DNA of 64,000 bases, taken from Corynebacterium falsenii. GTDB lineage: Bacteria; Actinomycetota; Actinomycetes; Mycobacteriales; Mycobacteriaceae. A model generated the notes under the pieces. That model saw nothing but the letters and a program-made list of their open reading frames with translations. It was not told the DNA's origin and did no database searches. The stretch is taken from NCBI RefSeq assembly GCF_020099275.1, contig NZ_CP083646.1:930001-994000 (forward strand), given 5' to 3'. Position numbers and translations under genes: made by a program. This document shows, piece after piece, positions 1 to 9,256 of the stretch (position 1 is the stretch's first letter; each line of letters opens with the position of its first letter).

Positions 1-119
1 TATAGTGCATCGTCGGCTAACTCGGCGGACATCATCGCCAATTGTGCAGGGAAGGCTGGGGATATACGCCAAGTCGCTTGCCCATACCCTGCAGAAAATC
101 ATTGAGCGGAAATAAGAAT

Positions 120-147
120 ACACCGCCACCCGATAGGGCGGCGGTGT
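120..147 (-). terminator. Hairpin downstream of the opp operon
   Basis: The arms CACCGCC (121-127) and GGCGGTG (140-146) form a GC-rich stem about 65 nt past the oppDF stop codon on the minus strand. Only a weak T-rich tail follows in the minus direction. The first 120 bases hold no gene I can support. Confidence 0.5.
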
Positions 148-209
148 TGGATCGCGAGACAATCACTGGCGATTTTGCGGAACAATCCTCAAGCAGGCTG
201 ATCGGTAAA

Positions 210-1910
210 TTAGGAGTACAACTCGATCTTTCCGCCAGGAATGGAATTCAGCAGCTTTTGGGTGTATTCCTCGCGCGGGTTAGCGAACAAACCGTCCGTC
301 TCCCCGCGTTCCACGATCTTGCCCTTCTGCATGACCAGCGTCTCATCCGCGATCTGCTTCACTACGGCCAGGTCGTGGGTGATGAACAGGTAGGTTAGCC
401 CCATCTCGGCCTGGAGATTGTTGAGCAGCTCCAGAATCTGAGACTGAACCAGTACGTCGAGTGCGCTCACGGCCTCGTCGAGGATGAGCGCCTCGGGGCC
501 CAACGCTAGGGCACGTGCGATGGCCACGCGCTGGCGCTGACCACCGGAAAGCTCGCCGGGGAAGCGGTGCATCATCGACTGTGGCATGGCGACCATATCT
601 AGCAGCTCGCGCACCCGCGACTCGCGGGACTTCTTATCGCCCACCTTGTGGATCTTCAACGGCTCAGCGATGGTGTTGTATACCGAATACATCGGATCGA
701 TCGAGCCGTAGGGGTTCTGGAACACAGGCTGCACTCGGCGGCGAAACGCGAGCTCATCCTTTCCCTTGAGGCCGGTGACATCTTGACCGTCGAACATGAC
801 CCGGCCCTTGGTGGGTTCCAATAAGCCAAGCACCATCTGGGCCACGGTGGACTTGCCGGAGCCCGATTCGCCCACGAGCGCGAGCGTGTGGCCCCGATCC
901 AACCAGAAGTTCACATTGTCGGCGGCAACGAAATCATTCTTCTGCCACGGCTTGTCTCCCGGGACCTTGAAGACCTTCGTCAGCCCCTCTACCTCAATGA
1001 GGTGCTGGGAATCCGAAGCGCCGGCAGCGGCTTCGGCCTCCGCACGGATCTGTGCACGGTGGTCAACAACGTCGCTACGCCGTGCGGCCAGCGACGGAGC
1101 CGCAGCCACGAGCTTTTGTGTGTACGGGTGCTGCGGGTCCTGCAAGATCTCTAGCGCTGGGCCGGTCTCCACCACGTGCCCCTGGCTCATCACCACGATG
1201 CGGTGGGCGCGTTCTGCGGCAAGTCCCAAGTCGTGGGTAATGAGCATCACGGCGGTGCCCAGCTTTGTCGTCAGGCCCTGCAAATGATCCAGAATCTGCT
1301 GCTGGACCGTTACATCCAGTGCACTGGTGGGCTCGTCCGCGATGAGCAGCTGTGGGCGAGCGGCTAGGCCACAGGCGATCAACGCGCGCTGGCGCATACC
1401 GCCGGAGAACTCGTGCGGGTACTGGCCCACACGCTTCTCAGCATCGGGGAGTCCCGCCTCCTCCATGAGTTCAATGGCCCGCTTGTGAGCCTCCGAGCCC
1501 GAGACCACATTATTGGCCTTCAGCGCTTCCTTGATGTGCGAGCCGATCGACCACACGGGGTTGAGATTGGACATCGGGTCCTGGGGGATCAAACCAATCT
1601 GGGACCCCCGCAGCTCGGTGAGGCGCGTGGGGGAGGCGTGGGTGATGTCCTCGCCATCGAAGGTGATCGTGCCACCCGTGACGTGGCCGCCGCCAGGCAG
1701 CAGGCCCATGATGGCGTGCGCGGTCGTGGACTTACCCGAGCCGGATTCGCCCACCACGGCCACGGTTTCACCGGGGTAGATATCCAGGTCCACGCCAAAG
1801 ACCGTGTCGATGGGCTTCTTCTTCGAGCCGAAAGCGATATCCACCTTGCGCATGGACAAAATGGGCTTGTCACGCACGACGTCCTGATTCTTCTTTGTGT
1901 CATCGCTCAT
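210..1910 (-). CDS. Oligopeptide/dipeptide ABC transporter, fused double ATP-binding protein (OppDF/DppDF type)
   Basis: This cytoplasmic ATPase powers uptake of peptides by the adjacent permease. It is 566 aa and carries two complete nucleotide-binding domains. Domain 1 has Walker A GESGSGKST at 54-62, signature FSGGMRQ at 169-175 and Walker B LLIADEP at 189-195. Domain 2 has Walker A at 348-356, signature LSGGQRQ at 455-461 and Walker B ALILDE at 475-480. After each domain comes the C-terminal extension typical of the Opp/Dpp family (PYTQKL, EYTQKLL). The fusion replaces separate OppD and OppF subunits, which is common in actinobacteria. The ATG overlaps the end of oppC by 4 nt, so translation is probably coupled. 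Substrate class follows from the family and from OppA; the exact ligand is unknown. Confidence 0.93.
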   Translation of the reverse strand: MSDDTKKNQDVVRDKPILSMRKVDIAFGSKKKPIDTVFGVDLDIYPGETVAVVGESGSGKSTTAHAIMGLLPGGGHVTGGTITFDGEDITHASPTRLTELRGSQIGLIPQDPMSNLNPVWSIGSHIKEALKANNVVSGSEAHKRAIELMEEAGLPDAEKRVGQYPHEFSGGMRQRALIACGLAARPQLLIADEPTSALDVTVQQQILDHLQGLTTKLGTAVMLITHDLGLAAERAHRIVVMSQGHVVETGPALEILQDPQHPYTQKLVAAAPSLAARRSDVVDHRAQIRAEAEAAAGASDSQHLIEVEGLTKVFKVPGDKPWQKNDFVAADNVNFWLDRGHTLALVGESGSGKSTVAQMVLGLLEPTKGRVMFDGQDVTGLKGKDELAFRRRVQPVFQNPYGSIDPMYSVYNTIAEPLKIHKVGDKKSRESRVRELLDMVAMPQSMMHRFPGELSGGQRQRVAIARALALGPEALILDEAVSALDVLVQSQILELLNNLQAEMGLTYLFITHDLAVVKQIADETLVMQKGKIVERGETDGLFANPREEYTQKLLNSIPGGKIELYS

Positions 1911-2911
1911 CGAGTGCGCTCCTTCGGATCGAGTGCGTCCTTCAAGGTGTCGCCCAGCAGGATGAAGCCCAGCACGGTCAGTGCTAGGAACCCTGCGGGG
2001 TAGAACAGAACAGCAGGCTGGTAGCGGATGGAGTTCTGTGCGGCCGAAATGTCGTTACCCCACGACACCTCCGTGGGAGGCAGGCCAATGCCCAGGTACG
2101 ACAGGGTTGCCTCGGCGACGATGTAGATGCCCAAGCTCGTGGTCGCCATCACGATGATGGGGGCCAGGCAGTTCGGTAGGACGTGCTTGATGAGGATGGC
2201 AGTGCGGGACAACCCGAGGGCTCGGGATGCCGTCACGTAGTCGTTGTTCTTCACACTCATCACCGATGAGCGGACAATGCGGGCCATCTGGGGCCATCCG
2301 AACAGCGCGAGCACCAACACCACGGTCCAAATCGTGCGGACGGAGAAGACCTGCATCAACACAATGGCGGCCAGCAACAACGGGATGGCGAAGAACGTAT
2401 CAGTGATGCGGGAAAGGACGGAGTCGATCCAGCCGCCGCGGTAGCCCGCGATGGCGCCGATGATCACGCCCAAGACCGTCACCAGCAAGGTGGTGGCGAT
2501 GCCACACACCACGGAGGCCCGGGCACCGTAAATGGTGCGAGCGTACACGTCATAGCCCTGCTGGGTGAAGCCGAAGATGTGGCCATCCTCCGGACCATTG
2601 AGGGACTTCGCCAGGTCAGCGTGGTGCGGATCGAGGTTGGTGAACAGGCCCGGCACGGCTGCGAGCAGAATGACGAACAGAATGATGAGCGAGGCGATCC
2701 AGAACATGGGGCGGCGGCGCAGGTGCTTCCACGCTTCGCCCCACATCCCCATGGGGGCGTCATCGGGAATCAGCTGGTCGCGCGTGAGAACATCGTCAGT
2801 ATCGACCTCAGCGACCCAGCGCAGGCCTCGGATGTCGGCATCGCCGGGGGTGACGTGGACCGGCTCGGGTCCCGAACTGGTCAACGGGTTGTTGTCTGGA
2901 GTGTTAGGCAT
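1907..2911 (-). CDS. Peptide ABC transporter permease, OppC/DppC family
   Basis: Membrane subunit of the importer, 334 aa. A cytoplasmic N-terminus of about 75 residues precedes the first membrane span (MFWIASLIILFVILLAAVPGLF), the usual OppC arrangement. The BPD_transp_1 permease region follows, with the EAA-loop that contacts the ATPase visible as ASRALGLSRTAILIKHVLPNCLAPIIV. The gene overlaps oppB upstream by 8 nt and oppDF downstream by 4 nt, so oppB-oppC-oppDF form one translationally coupled unit. The length is normal for OppC. Confidence 0.92.
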   Translation of the reverse strand: MPNTPDNNPLTSSGPEPVHVTPGDADIRGLRWVAEVDTDDVLTRDQLIPDDAPMGMWGEAWKHLRRRPMFWIASLIILFVILLAAVPGLFTNLDPHHADLAKSLNGPEDGHIFGFTQQGYDVYARTIYGARASVVCGIATTLLVTVLGVIIGAIAGYRGGWIDSVLSRITDTFFAIPLLLAAIVLMQVFSVRTIWTVVLVLALFGWPQMARIVRSSVMSVKNNDYVTASRALGLSRTAILIKHVLPNCLAPIIVMATTSLGIYIVAEATLSYLGIGLPPTEVSWGNDISAAQNSIRYQPAVLFYPAGFLALTVLGFILLGDTLKDALDPKERTR

Positions 2912-3884
2912 AGCGGATCCTCGGGTCGAGCAGTGCGTACAGAAGGTCGATGATGAGGTTGGCGATGAGGAAGATGATGACCAGCACGGTCACCACGCTC
3001 ACCACGGTGGGCGCTTCGCCCATGGTCACGGCCTTGTACAAAAGACCACCGACACCGTGGATGTTGAAGATGCCTTCCGTCACAATCGCACCGCCCATGA
3101 GGCCGGCCAGGTCAGCGCCGATGAACGTCACCACGGGGATCATCGAGTTGCGCATGACGTGGCGGGTGATCACGGAGCCGCGGCTGGATCCGCGGGCGTA
3201 GGCCGTGCGCACGAAATCGGCGCGGAGATTCTCTGCGATCTCGCTGCGCGTAAGTCGGAGCACGTAGGCGAACGACACCAACCCCAGAACGAAGGCGGGA
3301 AGTATGAGATCTGAGAAGTCGGTATTGACTCCCACTGTCGGCGGGACGATTCCCCATTTGATACCGAACAGATACTGAGCCACGAAGCCCAGCACGAAGA
3401 TGGGAACCGCGATGATGATGAGGGAGATGACGAGCACGGTGGAGTCGAAGAACCCACCCTTGCGCAGGCCCGCGATCACACCGAAGCCCACGCCAAAGAT
3501 CGTTTCAATGACGAGTGCCATGATGGCGAGCTTGAACGTCACCGGAAAAGCGGACATCAGTTCGTCGACGACGGGGCGCTGGGAGAACGTCATGCCCAGG
3601 TCGCCTTTGAAGAGGCCACCGATGAAGAGCAAGTATTGGACGATGAAGGGCTTGTCGAGGTTGTACTGCTCGCGAATGTTCTGCAGCACGGTGGGATTGA
3701 CGGCTTTGTCGCCGGCGAGTGCTGTGACGGGGTCGCCTGGGGTCAGGAACACCATCGCGTAGATGAGGAATGTGGCGCCAAAGAAGACAGGCACCATCTG
3801 GAGGAGGCGTTTGCCGATATACCAGAGCATAAGCTTGTGCGGTCCTATGATTAGTTGGGGGAGCGATCGCGGGGTGGTTGTCAC
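2904..3884 (-). CDS. Peptide ABC transporter permease, OppB/DppB family
   Basis: Second membrane subunit, 326 aa from the GTG at 3884. The OppB signature is clear: a first span LLQMVPVFFGATFLIYAMVFLTPGDPV, then the EAA-loop TAYARGSSRGSVITRHVMRNSMIPVVTF. An ATG at 3830 (MLWYIGKRLLQMVPV) starts just before the first span and has AGGA about 10 nt upstream. It would give 308 aa, closer to typical OppB, so the start is uncertain. It lies 109 nt downstream of oppA with a hairpin in the gap. Confidence 0.9.
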   Translation of the reverse strand: MTTTPRSLPQLIIGPHKLMLWYIGKRLLQMVPVFFGATFLIYAMVFLTPGDPVTALAGDKAVNPTVLQNIREQYNLDKPFIVQYLLFIGGLFKGDLGMTFSQRPVVDELMSAFPVTFKLAIMALVIETIFGVGFGVIAGLRKGGFFDSTVLVISLIIIAVPIFVLGFVAQYLFGIKWGIVPPTVGVNTDFSDLILPAFVLGLVSFAYVLRLTRSEIAENLRADFVRTAYARGSSRGSVITRHVMRNSMIPVVTFIGADLAGLMGGAIVTEGIFNIHGVGGLLYKAVTMGEAPTVVSVVTVLVIIFLIANLIIDLLYALLDPRIRYA

Positions 3885-3895
3885 TCACGCATGAA

Positions 3896-3938
3896 CGGCG
3901 ACTACCTCCGGTGCAAGGTGCACGGGAAGTAGCCGCCG
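3896..3938 (-). terminator. Stem-loop between oppA and oppB
   Basis: CGGCGACTAC (3896-3905) and GTAGCCGCCG (3929-3938) pair with one mismatch around a 23-nt loop. There is no U-tract. The position, between the binding-protein gene and its permease genes, suggests an attenuator or mRNA-stabilising hairpin that lets oppA be expressed more strongly than oppBC-DF. Confidence 0.5.
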
Positions 3939-3993
3939 CTAAGAGGGGGTCTCAAGCATCATGCGTTCAACGTGAGTTCGTCCTGGATCGAGG

Positions 3994-5646
3994 TTACTTC
4001 TTCTCGATGGGCGGCAGATCGGCCGTGCCGTTCCAGCTGTATGCCACGTTGGACAGGTTGGTGTTCCACGCATCAGTTGCTGCGTAGTAGAACAGCGGGA
4101 TGGCGGGGAGCTGCTCCATGAGGACGGCCTGAGCCTTGTTGTAAGTCTCCTGGGCCTTCTTCTCGTCGGTCTGGGCTGCGGCTTCCTTCAGCAGCTTGTC
4201 GAACTCGGGGTTGGAGTAGCCGCCATCGTTGGAAGAACCATCCGTGGCGTACTGCGGCTCCAGGAAGTTCGCGATGGAGGGGTAGTCGGCCTGCCAGCCG
4301 GAGCGGAACGCGGTGTTAATCTTCTTGTTTGTGATCTCATCGCGCATGGCCTTGAAGGTCGGGTAGGACTTGCCCTGAGCCTGGATGCCCAGGGTCTGGG
4401 AGATGTCGTTGGTGACAGCCTCCACCCATTCCTTGTGACCACCGTCGGCGTTGTAGGCGATCTCGAAGGTGCCGGACCAGGGCTTGATCTCGTCGGCCTT
4501 CTTCCACAGCTCCTTGGCCTTCTGCGGGTTGTTGTCCAGGACATCGTTGCCCTTGATATCCGGGGTGCCGCCCTCGCCGAGGGTCGGGGCTCCGAAGTCC
4601 TTGGCGGGAACACGGGAGCCGTGGAAGATCTTGTCCGCAATCAGCTTGCGGTTGATGGACAGAGAGATGGCCTCGCGGCGCAGCTTGCCTTCTTCGTCGT
4701 TGCCGAAGTGGGCGAGGCGCTCGGGGATGGTCACGTTCTGGATAGCGGCGATCGGCTTGTCCTCGTGGCTATCCGGGAAATCGTCCTTGTAGACGGCCAT
4801 CGCGTTGGAAGGGACGGTGTTGTAGGTCAGGTCCAGGTTGCCGGACTGCAGGTCGGTGTAGACGGTGTCCAAGTTGTTGTACATCTTGAACGTCACGCCG
4901 CCGTTCTTCGGCTTGTTTTCGCCCTTGTAGTCCTCGTTGGTGACCAAGTTGATTTCCTGGTTGTGGACCCAGCCGTTCTTGTCAGCCAGCTTGTACGGGC
5001 CGTTGCCGATCGGCTTCTCGCCGAAGGCCTTCATGTCCTCGAATGCGGCCTTGGGCAGCGGCATGTAGGGGCTGGCGCCCAGGCGGACGGGGAAGCTGGA
5101 CTCGGGCTGGGAGAGCTTGACCTTGAACTCGAGGTCGCTGACCTTCTGCAGGCCGGACATCTTGTCCTCGGTGGAGCCTTCCTTGGAGACTGCGTCGAAT
5201 CCCTCGATGGGAGAGTAGAAGTCGGCCTGCAGCTGCGCGTTCTTTGCTGCTGCGCCGTAGTTCCATGCGTCGATGAAGCTGTCTGCGGTGATCTTCTCAC
5301 CGTTGGTGAAGGTCCAACCATCCTTGAGCTTGATGGTGTATTCCGTGGCGTCGTCGTTCGGGGTGATCTTCTCCGCTACGGCGTTTTCCACCTTGCCGTC
5401 GTTGGTGTAGCGCACCAGGCCGGTGTAGATCTGGTCGAGTACGCGGCCGCCACCGTTTTCGTTGGTGTTGGTGGTCACCAGCGGGTTCTGCGGTTCGGTG
5501 CCGTCGGTAAGAATGATGTTGCTGCCGTTACCCGAGGCATTGTTGGAGCCGGACTTGTCGTCCGATCCGCAGGCCGTGAGGCTGCCGCCGAGCAGTGTCG
5601 CTGCCGCGATACCCGCTGCTACCGACACCTTCTTCGATCGTTTCAT
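3994..5646 (-). CDS. Peptide ABC transporter substrate-binding lipoprotein (OppA/DppA, SBP family 5)
   Basis: Extracytoplasmic receptor of the importer, 550 aa. The N-terminus is a lipoprotein signal: basic MKRSKK, a hydrophobic stretch, and the lipobox LTAC with Cys26 as the lipidated residue, followed by a Ser/Asn-rich linker. The family-5 body is recognisable from YTIKLKDGWTFTNGEKITADSFIDAWNY and from the C-terminal QAVLMEQLPAIPLFYY. AGAGGAG lies 12 nt before the ATG. The gene is first in the operon and probably has its own promoter in the 441-nt gap shared with purC. Confidence 0.92.
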   Translation of the reverse strand: MKRSKKVSVAAGIAAATLLGGSLTACGSDDKSGSNNASGNGSNIILTDGTEPQNPLVTTNTNENGGGRVLDQIYTGLVRYTNDGKVENAVAEKITPNDDATEYTIKLKDGWTFTNGEKITADSFIDAWNYGAAAKNAQLQADFYSPIEGFDAVSKEGSTEDKMSGLQKVSDLEFKVKLSQPESSFPVRLGASPYMPLPKAAFEDMKAFGEKPIGNGPYKLADKNGWVHNQEINLVTNEDYKGENKPKNGGVTFKMYNNLDTVYTDLQSGNLDLTYNTVPSNAMAVYKDDFPDSHEDKPIAAIQNVTIPERLAHFGNDEEGKLRREAISLSINRKLIADKIFHGSRVPAKDFGAPTLGEGGTPDIKGNDVLDNNPQKAKELWKKADEIKPWSGTFEIAYNADGGHKEWVEAVTNDISQTLGIQAQGKSYPTFKAMRDEITNKKINTAFRSGWQADYPSIANFLEPQYATDGSSNDGGYSNPEFDKLLKEAAAQTDEKKAQETYNKAQAVLMEQLPAIPLFYYAATDAWNTNLSNVAYSWNGTADLPPIEKK

Positions 5647-6087
5647 GGGTGTACGCCCTCTCCTCTGTGGGGGCAGAGTGTGTTGTCTACTCCGCTTTGT
5701 CAGGATTGTCAGGTCTTCTCAGGTGCGAATTCTTCTCGACGCCACTAGGCGTCCGTGTCTCGAAGCCTCCGAGTCCCCGCCGAAGGTCGACCTCCTGGAA
5801 GGCGGTGTAGAAGGCACTTCGGACCTTTACGCTGCCGCCCGCCGCTCGGTAAACCTGCGGTGAAGTAAACCTGCGGTGAACAGAAGGTGTCTCAACAGCG
5901 CTGAGACGGGATTGATCGAAATCCTATCGATATGTCCGCCTTCTGTAAGGAAAATCCCAAACTCCGTCACACACTCTTAACAAACCAGGTTGTTTACCTG
6001 CGAAAAAAATTCTGTGAATTGCAATGCAGTTGCTGCCGTGGCTCCCCAGATAGTCAAAGCTGCACACCGGTACTAGACTAACTAGCC
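5647..6087. other. Divergent intergenic region oppA/purC with a 16-bp tandem duplication
   Basis: This 441-nt gap holds no ORF I can support. An exact 16-bp tandem duplication (GTAAACCTGCGGTGAA) occupies 5849-5864 and 5865-5880. The segment 5690-5730 repeats TTGTCAGG twice. The oppA promoter should lie in the AT-rich part near 5920-6000, but I cannot place it. The purC promoter is at the right end. Confidence 0.6.
6051..6079 (+). promoter_or_regulatory. Probable purC promoter giving a leaderless mRNA
   Basis: The -10 box TAGACT is at 6074-6079, and a weak -35 TAGTCA is 17 nt upstream at 6051-6056. The purC ATG begins 8 nt after the -10 box and no Shine-Dalgarno sequence fits, so transcription should start at or next to the ATG. 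Confidence 0.55.
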
Positions 6088-6981
6088 ATGCGTCCCGAAC
6101 TGTCTGATTACGAGCACCTTTCCGCAGGCAAGGTGCGTGAGATCTACGAGGTAGACGAGAACACGTTGCTCATGGTTGTCTCCGACCGCATCAGCGCGTT
6201 CGACTACGTCCTCGACACCGAGATCCCAGACAAGGGACGGGTCCTCACCGCCATGAGCGACTACTTCTTCGACGCCATCGATTTCCCCAACCACCTCGCC
6301 GGCCCGCTTGACGATGAGCGGATCCCGGAATCCGTGTTGGGCCGCGCCATGATCTGCAAGAAGCTAGACATGATCCCGTTCGAGTGCGTGGCGCGCGGCT
6401 ACCTCACCGGTTCTGGGTTGAAGGAATACAAGGACAACGGCACCGTCTGCGGCATCGAGCTGCCCGAGGGGCTCACTGAGGCGTCCCGCCTGCCCGAGCC
6501 GATCTTCACCCCGGCCACCAAGGCGGAGCTCGGCGATCACGACGAGAACGTGAGCTTCGATGTCGTCGTCAAGTCCCTCGGCAAGGAGCGCGCGGAGGAG
6601 ATCCGCCAGGCCACGCTGGACATCTACTCTACGGCCGCCGCGATTGCGGAGGAGCGCGGTGTGATCTTGGCCGACACGAAGCTCGAGTTCGGCCTCGATG
6701 CGGATGGCACCCTTGTGCTCGCCGACGAGGTCCTCACTCCGGATTCCTCCCGCTATTGGCCCGCCGAGGGCTACGCGGAGGGCAAGGTGCAGCCCAGCTT
6801 CGATAAGCAGTACGTGCGCAACTGGCTCAACGGCCCAAAGTCCGGTTGGGATAAGTCTGATGGCACCCCGCCGCCGGCTCTGCCCGGTTCCGTGGTCGAG
6901 GCCACCCGCGCCCGCTACATCGAGGCGTACGAGAAGATTTCCGGCAAGCGCTTCGCCGATTGGATCGGCAGCTGCGTCTAA
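6088..6981 (+). CDS. purC: Phosphoribosylaminoimidazole-succinocarboxamide synthase (SAICAR synthetase)
   Basis: Joins aspartate to CAIR with ATP hydrolysis, giving SAICAR in de novo purine synthesis. The protein is 297 aa, the usual bacterial length. The N-terminal [26 protein letters not shown] forms the nucleotide-binding region. Family motifs are [13 protein letters not shown] and [11 protein letters not shown] near residue 195, the SAICAR synthetase signature. The start is fixed by homology ([16 protein letters not shown]) and by the leaderless promoter. A prolyl oligopeptidase-family gene separates it from purSQL. Confidence 0.95.
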   Translation: MRPELSDYEHLSAGKVREIYEVDENTLLMVVSDRISAFDYVLDTEIPDKGRVLTAMSDYFFDAIDFPNHLAGPLDDERIPESVLGRAMICKKLDMIPFECVARGYLTGSGLKEYKDNGTVCGIELPEGLTEASRLPEPIFTPATKAELGDHDENVSFDVVVKSLGKERAEEIRQATLDIYSTAAAIAEERGVILADTKLEFGLDADGTLVLADEVLTPDSSRYWPAEGYAEGKVQPSFDKQYVRNWLNGPKSGWDKSDGTPPPALPGSVVEATRARYIEAYEKISGKRFADWIGSCV

Positions 6982-7025
6982 CCTGACATGCGGCCCGTCC
7001 GCGTGCGTCACTAGGATGTGGTCTT

Positions 7026-9191
7026 ATGTCAGAACAGACCGCATCCGATCAGAAGCTCGCCCATCCTCCCGTCGCGGCTAAGCACCCCATCACGCGCTCG
7101 TTCCACGGGCGCGATTTTGTTGATGATTACGAATGGCTCCGCGATAAGGAGTCTGCAGAGACTCGCGCCTACCTGGATGCGGAAAACGCCTGGACCGCCC
7201 AGTCCACGAGCCACCTCAAGCCGCTCGAGGACCGTATCTTCGCCGAGGTCAAGGCCCGCGTGCAGGAGACGGACATGTCCCTGCCGGTGCGCTCCGGCGA
7301 CTGGTGGTACTTTTCCCGCACCGAGGAATCCAAAAGCTACGCGCGCATGTGTCGCATCCCGGTGACGGACCCGGACAACTGGACTCCGCCCACCATTGAT
7401 CCCCACAAGCCCTCGCCGAACGAGCAGACCTTCTTAGACTGCAACGCCCTCGCCGAGGACAACGACTTCTTCAGCCTCGGCGCCGCCAGCGTCACCCTCG
7501 ATGGCACCCGCCTGGCCTACTCCACCGACACCACCGGCGATGAGCGTTTCACGATGCGCTTCAAGGACCTCACCACGGGCGAGGACCTCCCGGACGTCAT
7601 CGAGAACGTCTTCTATGGCGCCACCTGGGTGGGCCGAGACGTTGTCTACTACATCAAGGTGGACGATGCATGGCGGCCCTGCGAGGTCTGGAAGCACGTT
7701 CTTGGCTCCGACGCCGCTACGGACGAGCTCGTCTTCACCGAGGACGATGAGCGATTTTGGGTGTCGACTGGCACCACTCGTTCGGAGCGCTTCCTCTGCC
7801 TGCACACCGGCTCGAAGGTGACCAGCGAGGTCTGGTACCTGGATCTGGAGGATCCGCAAGCCACGCTCACGTGCGTCAAGCCGCGGGAAACCAACGTGGA
7901 ATACGGCGTGGATCACGCTGTGGTGGCGGGTAAGGATTACTGGCTCATTGTGCACAACCGCAATGGCGTGAACTCCGAGCTGGCCTACCACCCCGTCGGC
8001 TCCATCGAGAGCTGGGACGATGTCACCACGCTCGTGGCTCATCGGGACGATGCCCGGGTGGAGGGCGTGGACGTGTTCGCCAACCACATGGCTCTGGAGA
8101 TGCGCGAGAACGCGCTGGAGACGTTGTACCTCATGGAGTTTGGGGACGCTGGCGATGGCTTCACGGAGTTCACCCGCATCGACTTCGGTGAGGAACTCGG
8201 CAGCGTGGGGACCGTCGGTAACTCCGAATGGGATGCTCCCGTGCTGCGGGTGGTATACACCAGCTTCACCACCCCGGCGCAGGTCTACGACATCGTGCTG
8301 GCCACCGGCGAGCGCATTCTGCGCAAGGAACAGCAGGTGCTGCCCGATCCGGAGGGCGTGCCCTTCGATGCGAGCCAGTACACCTCCTCGCGCATGTGGG
8401 TGACCGCCGCGGACGGCCAGCGCATCCCCGTCTCCCTCATCCACCGCGTGGACGTGCCCCTGGACCAGGAAAACCCGGTGCTGCTGTACGGCTACGGCTC
8501 CTACGAATCGTCCATGGACCCCGGATTCTCGATCTTCCGGCTGTCCATGCTCGATCGCGGCGTGGTGTACGCCATCGCCCACGTGCGCGGCGGTGGTGAG
8601 ATGGGCCGACTGTGGTACGACACCGGCAAGGGCCTATTCAAGCGCAATACCTTCACGGACTTCATTGCCGTGGCCGATCACCTTATCGCCGAGGGCATGA
8701 CTACCCCGGACAAGATGGTGGCAGAGGGCGGATCGGCGGGCGGCATGCTCATGGGTGCCGTGGCGAACCTCGCCGGTGATCGTTTCGCCGGCATCGAGGC
8801 CGTGGTGCCCTTCGTGGATCCGCTGACCTCCATGCTCATGCCCGAGCTGCCGCTGACCGTAACCGAGTGGGATGAGTGGGGCGACCCGTTCCACGACCCG
8901 CAGGTGTACGACTACATGGCGAGCTACTCGCCGTACGAGAACATCACCGAGGACACGACCTACCCGCCGATTCTGGCGATCACCAGCCTCAATGACACCC
9001 GCGTGCTCTACGTGGAACCGGCCAAGTGGGTCGCTAAGCTGCGCGCCGTGGCCAACGCGGACGTGCTGCTCAAGACCGATATGGAGGCCGGCCACGGTGG
9101 CGTGTCCGGGCGCTACGAAAAGTGGCGCCAGAATGCCTTCGAAACCGCGTGGGAGCTCGACCGGATGGGCGCAACAGAGAAGATTCGCTGA
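7026..9191 (+). CDS. ptrB: Oligopeptidase B-type serine peptidase (S9A family)
   Basis: Cytosolic peptidase that cleaves short peptides, typically after basic residues. It is 721 aa with the S9 layout: an N-terminal beta-propeller (about 75-430) followed by an alpha/beta-hydrolase domain. The triad is visible as Ser570 in EGGSAGG, Asp657 in SLNDTRV and His690 in EAGHGG. The stretch YVEPAKWVAKLR after the Asp matches oligopeptidase B better than prolyl oligopeptidase. It begins 44 nt after purC in the same direction and may be cotranscribed with it. Cleavage specificity is inferred from the subfamily. Confidence 0.88.
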   Translation: MSEQTASDQKLAHPPVAAKHPITRSFHGRDFVDDYEWLRDKESAETRAYLDAENAWTAQSTSHLKPLEDRIFAEVKARVQETDMSLPVRSGDWWYFSRTEESKSYARMCRIPVTDPDNWTPPTIDPHKPSPNEQTFLDCNALAEDNDFFSLGAASVTLDGTRLAYSTDTTGDERFTMRFKDLTTGEDLPDVIENVFYGATWVGRDVVYYIKVDDAWRPCEVWKHVLGSDAATDELVFTEDDERFWVSTGTTRSERFLCLHTGSKVTSEVWYLDLEDPQATLTCVKPRETNVEYGVDHAVVAGKDYWLIVHNRNGVNSELAYHPVGSIESWDDVTTLVAHRDDARVEGVDVFANHMALEMRENALETLYLMEFGDAGDGFTEFTRIDFGEELGSVGTVGNSEWDAPVLRVVYTSFTTPAQVYDIVLATGERILRKEQQVLPDPEGVPFDASQYTSSRMWVTAADGQRIPVSLIHRVDVPLDQENPVLLYGYGSYESSMDPGFSIFRLSMLDRGVVYAIAHVRGGGEMGRLWYDTGKGLFKRNTFTDFIAVADHLIAEGMTTPDKMVAEGGSAGGMLMGAVANLAGDRFAGIEAVVPFVDPLTSMLMPELPLTVTEWDEWGDPFHDPQVYDYMASYSPYENITEDTTYPPILAITSLNDTRVLYVEPAKWVAKLRAVANADVLLKTDMEAGHGGVSGRYEKWRQNAFETAWELDRMGATEKIR

Positions 9192-9256
9192 GAGGTCGCG
9201 CGAACTTTAGGTTGGCGCCACCCGCCGTTTACCTCGGTGGGGCAGGGTAGATCCCT

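Noticed and set aside
4435..5748. A 437-codon plus-strand ORF opposite oppA
   Set aside because: It is the complement of a well-supported high-GC lipoprotein gene. Its translation is Val/Leu/Gly-rich and matches no family.
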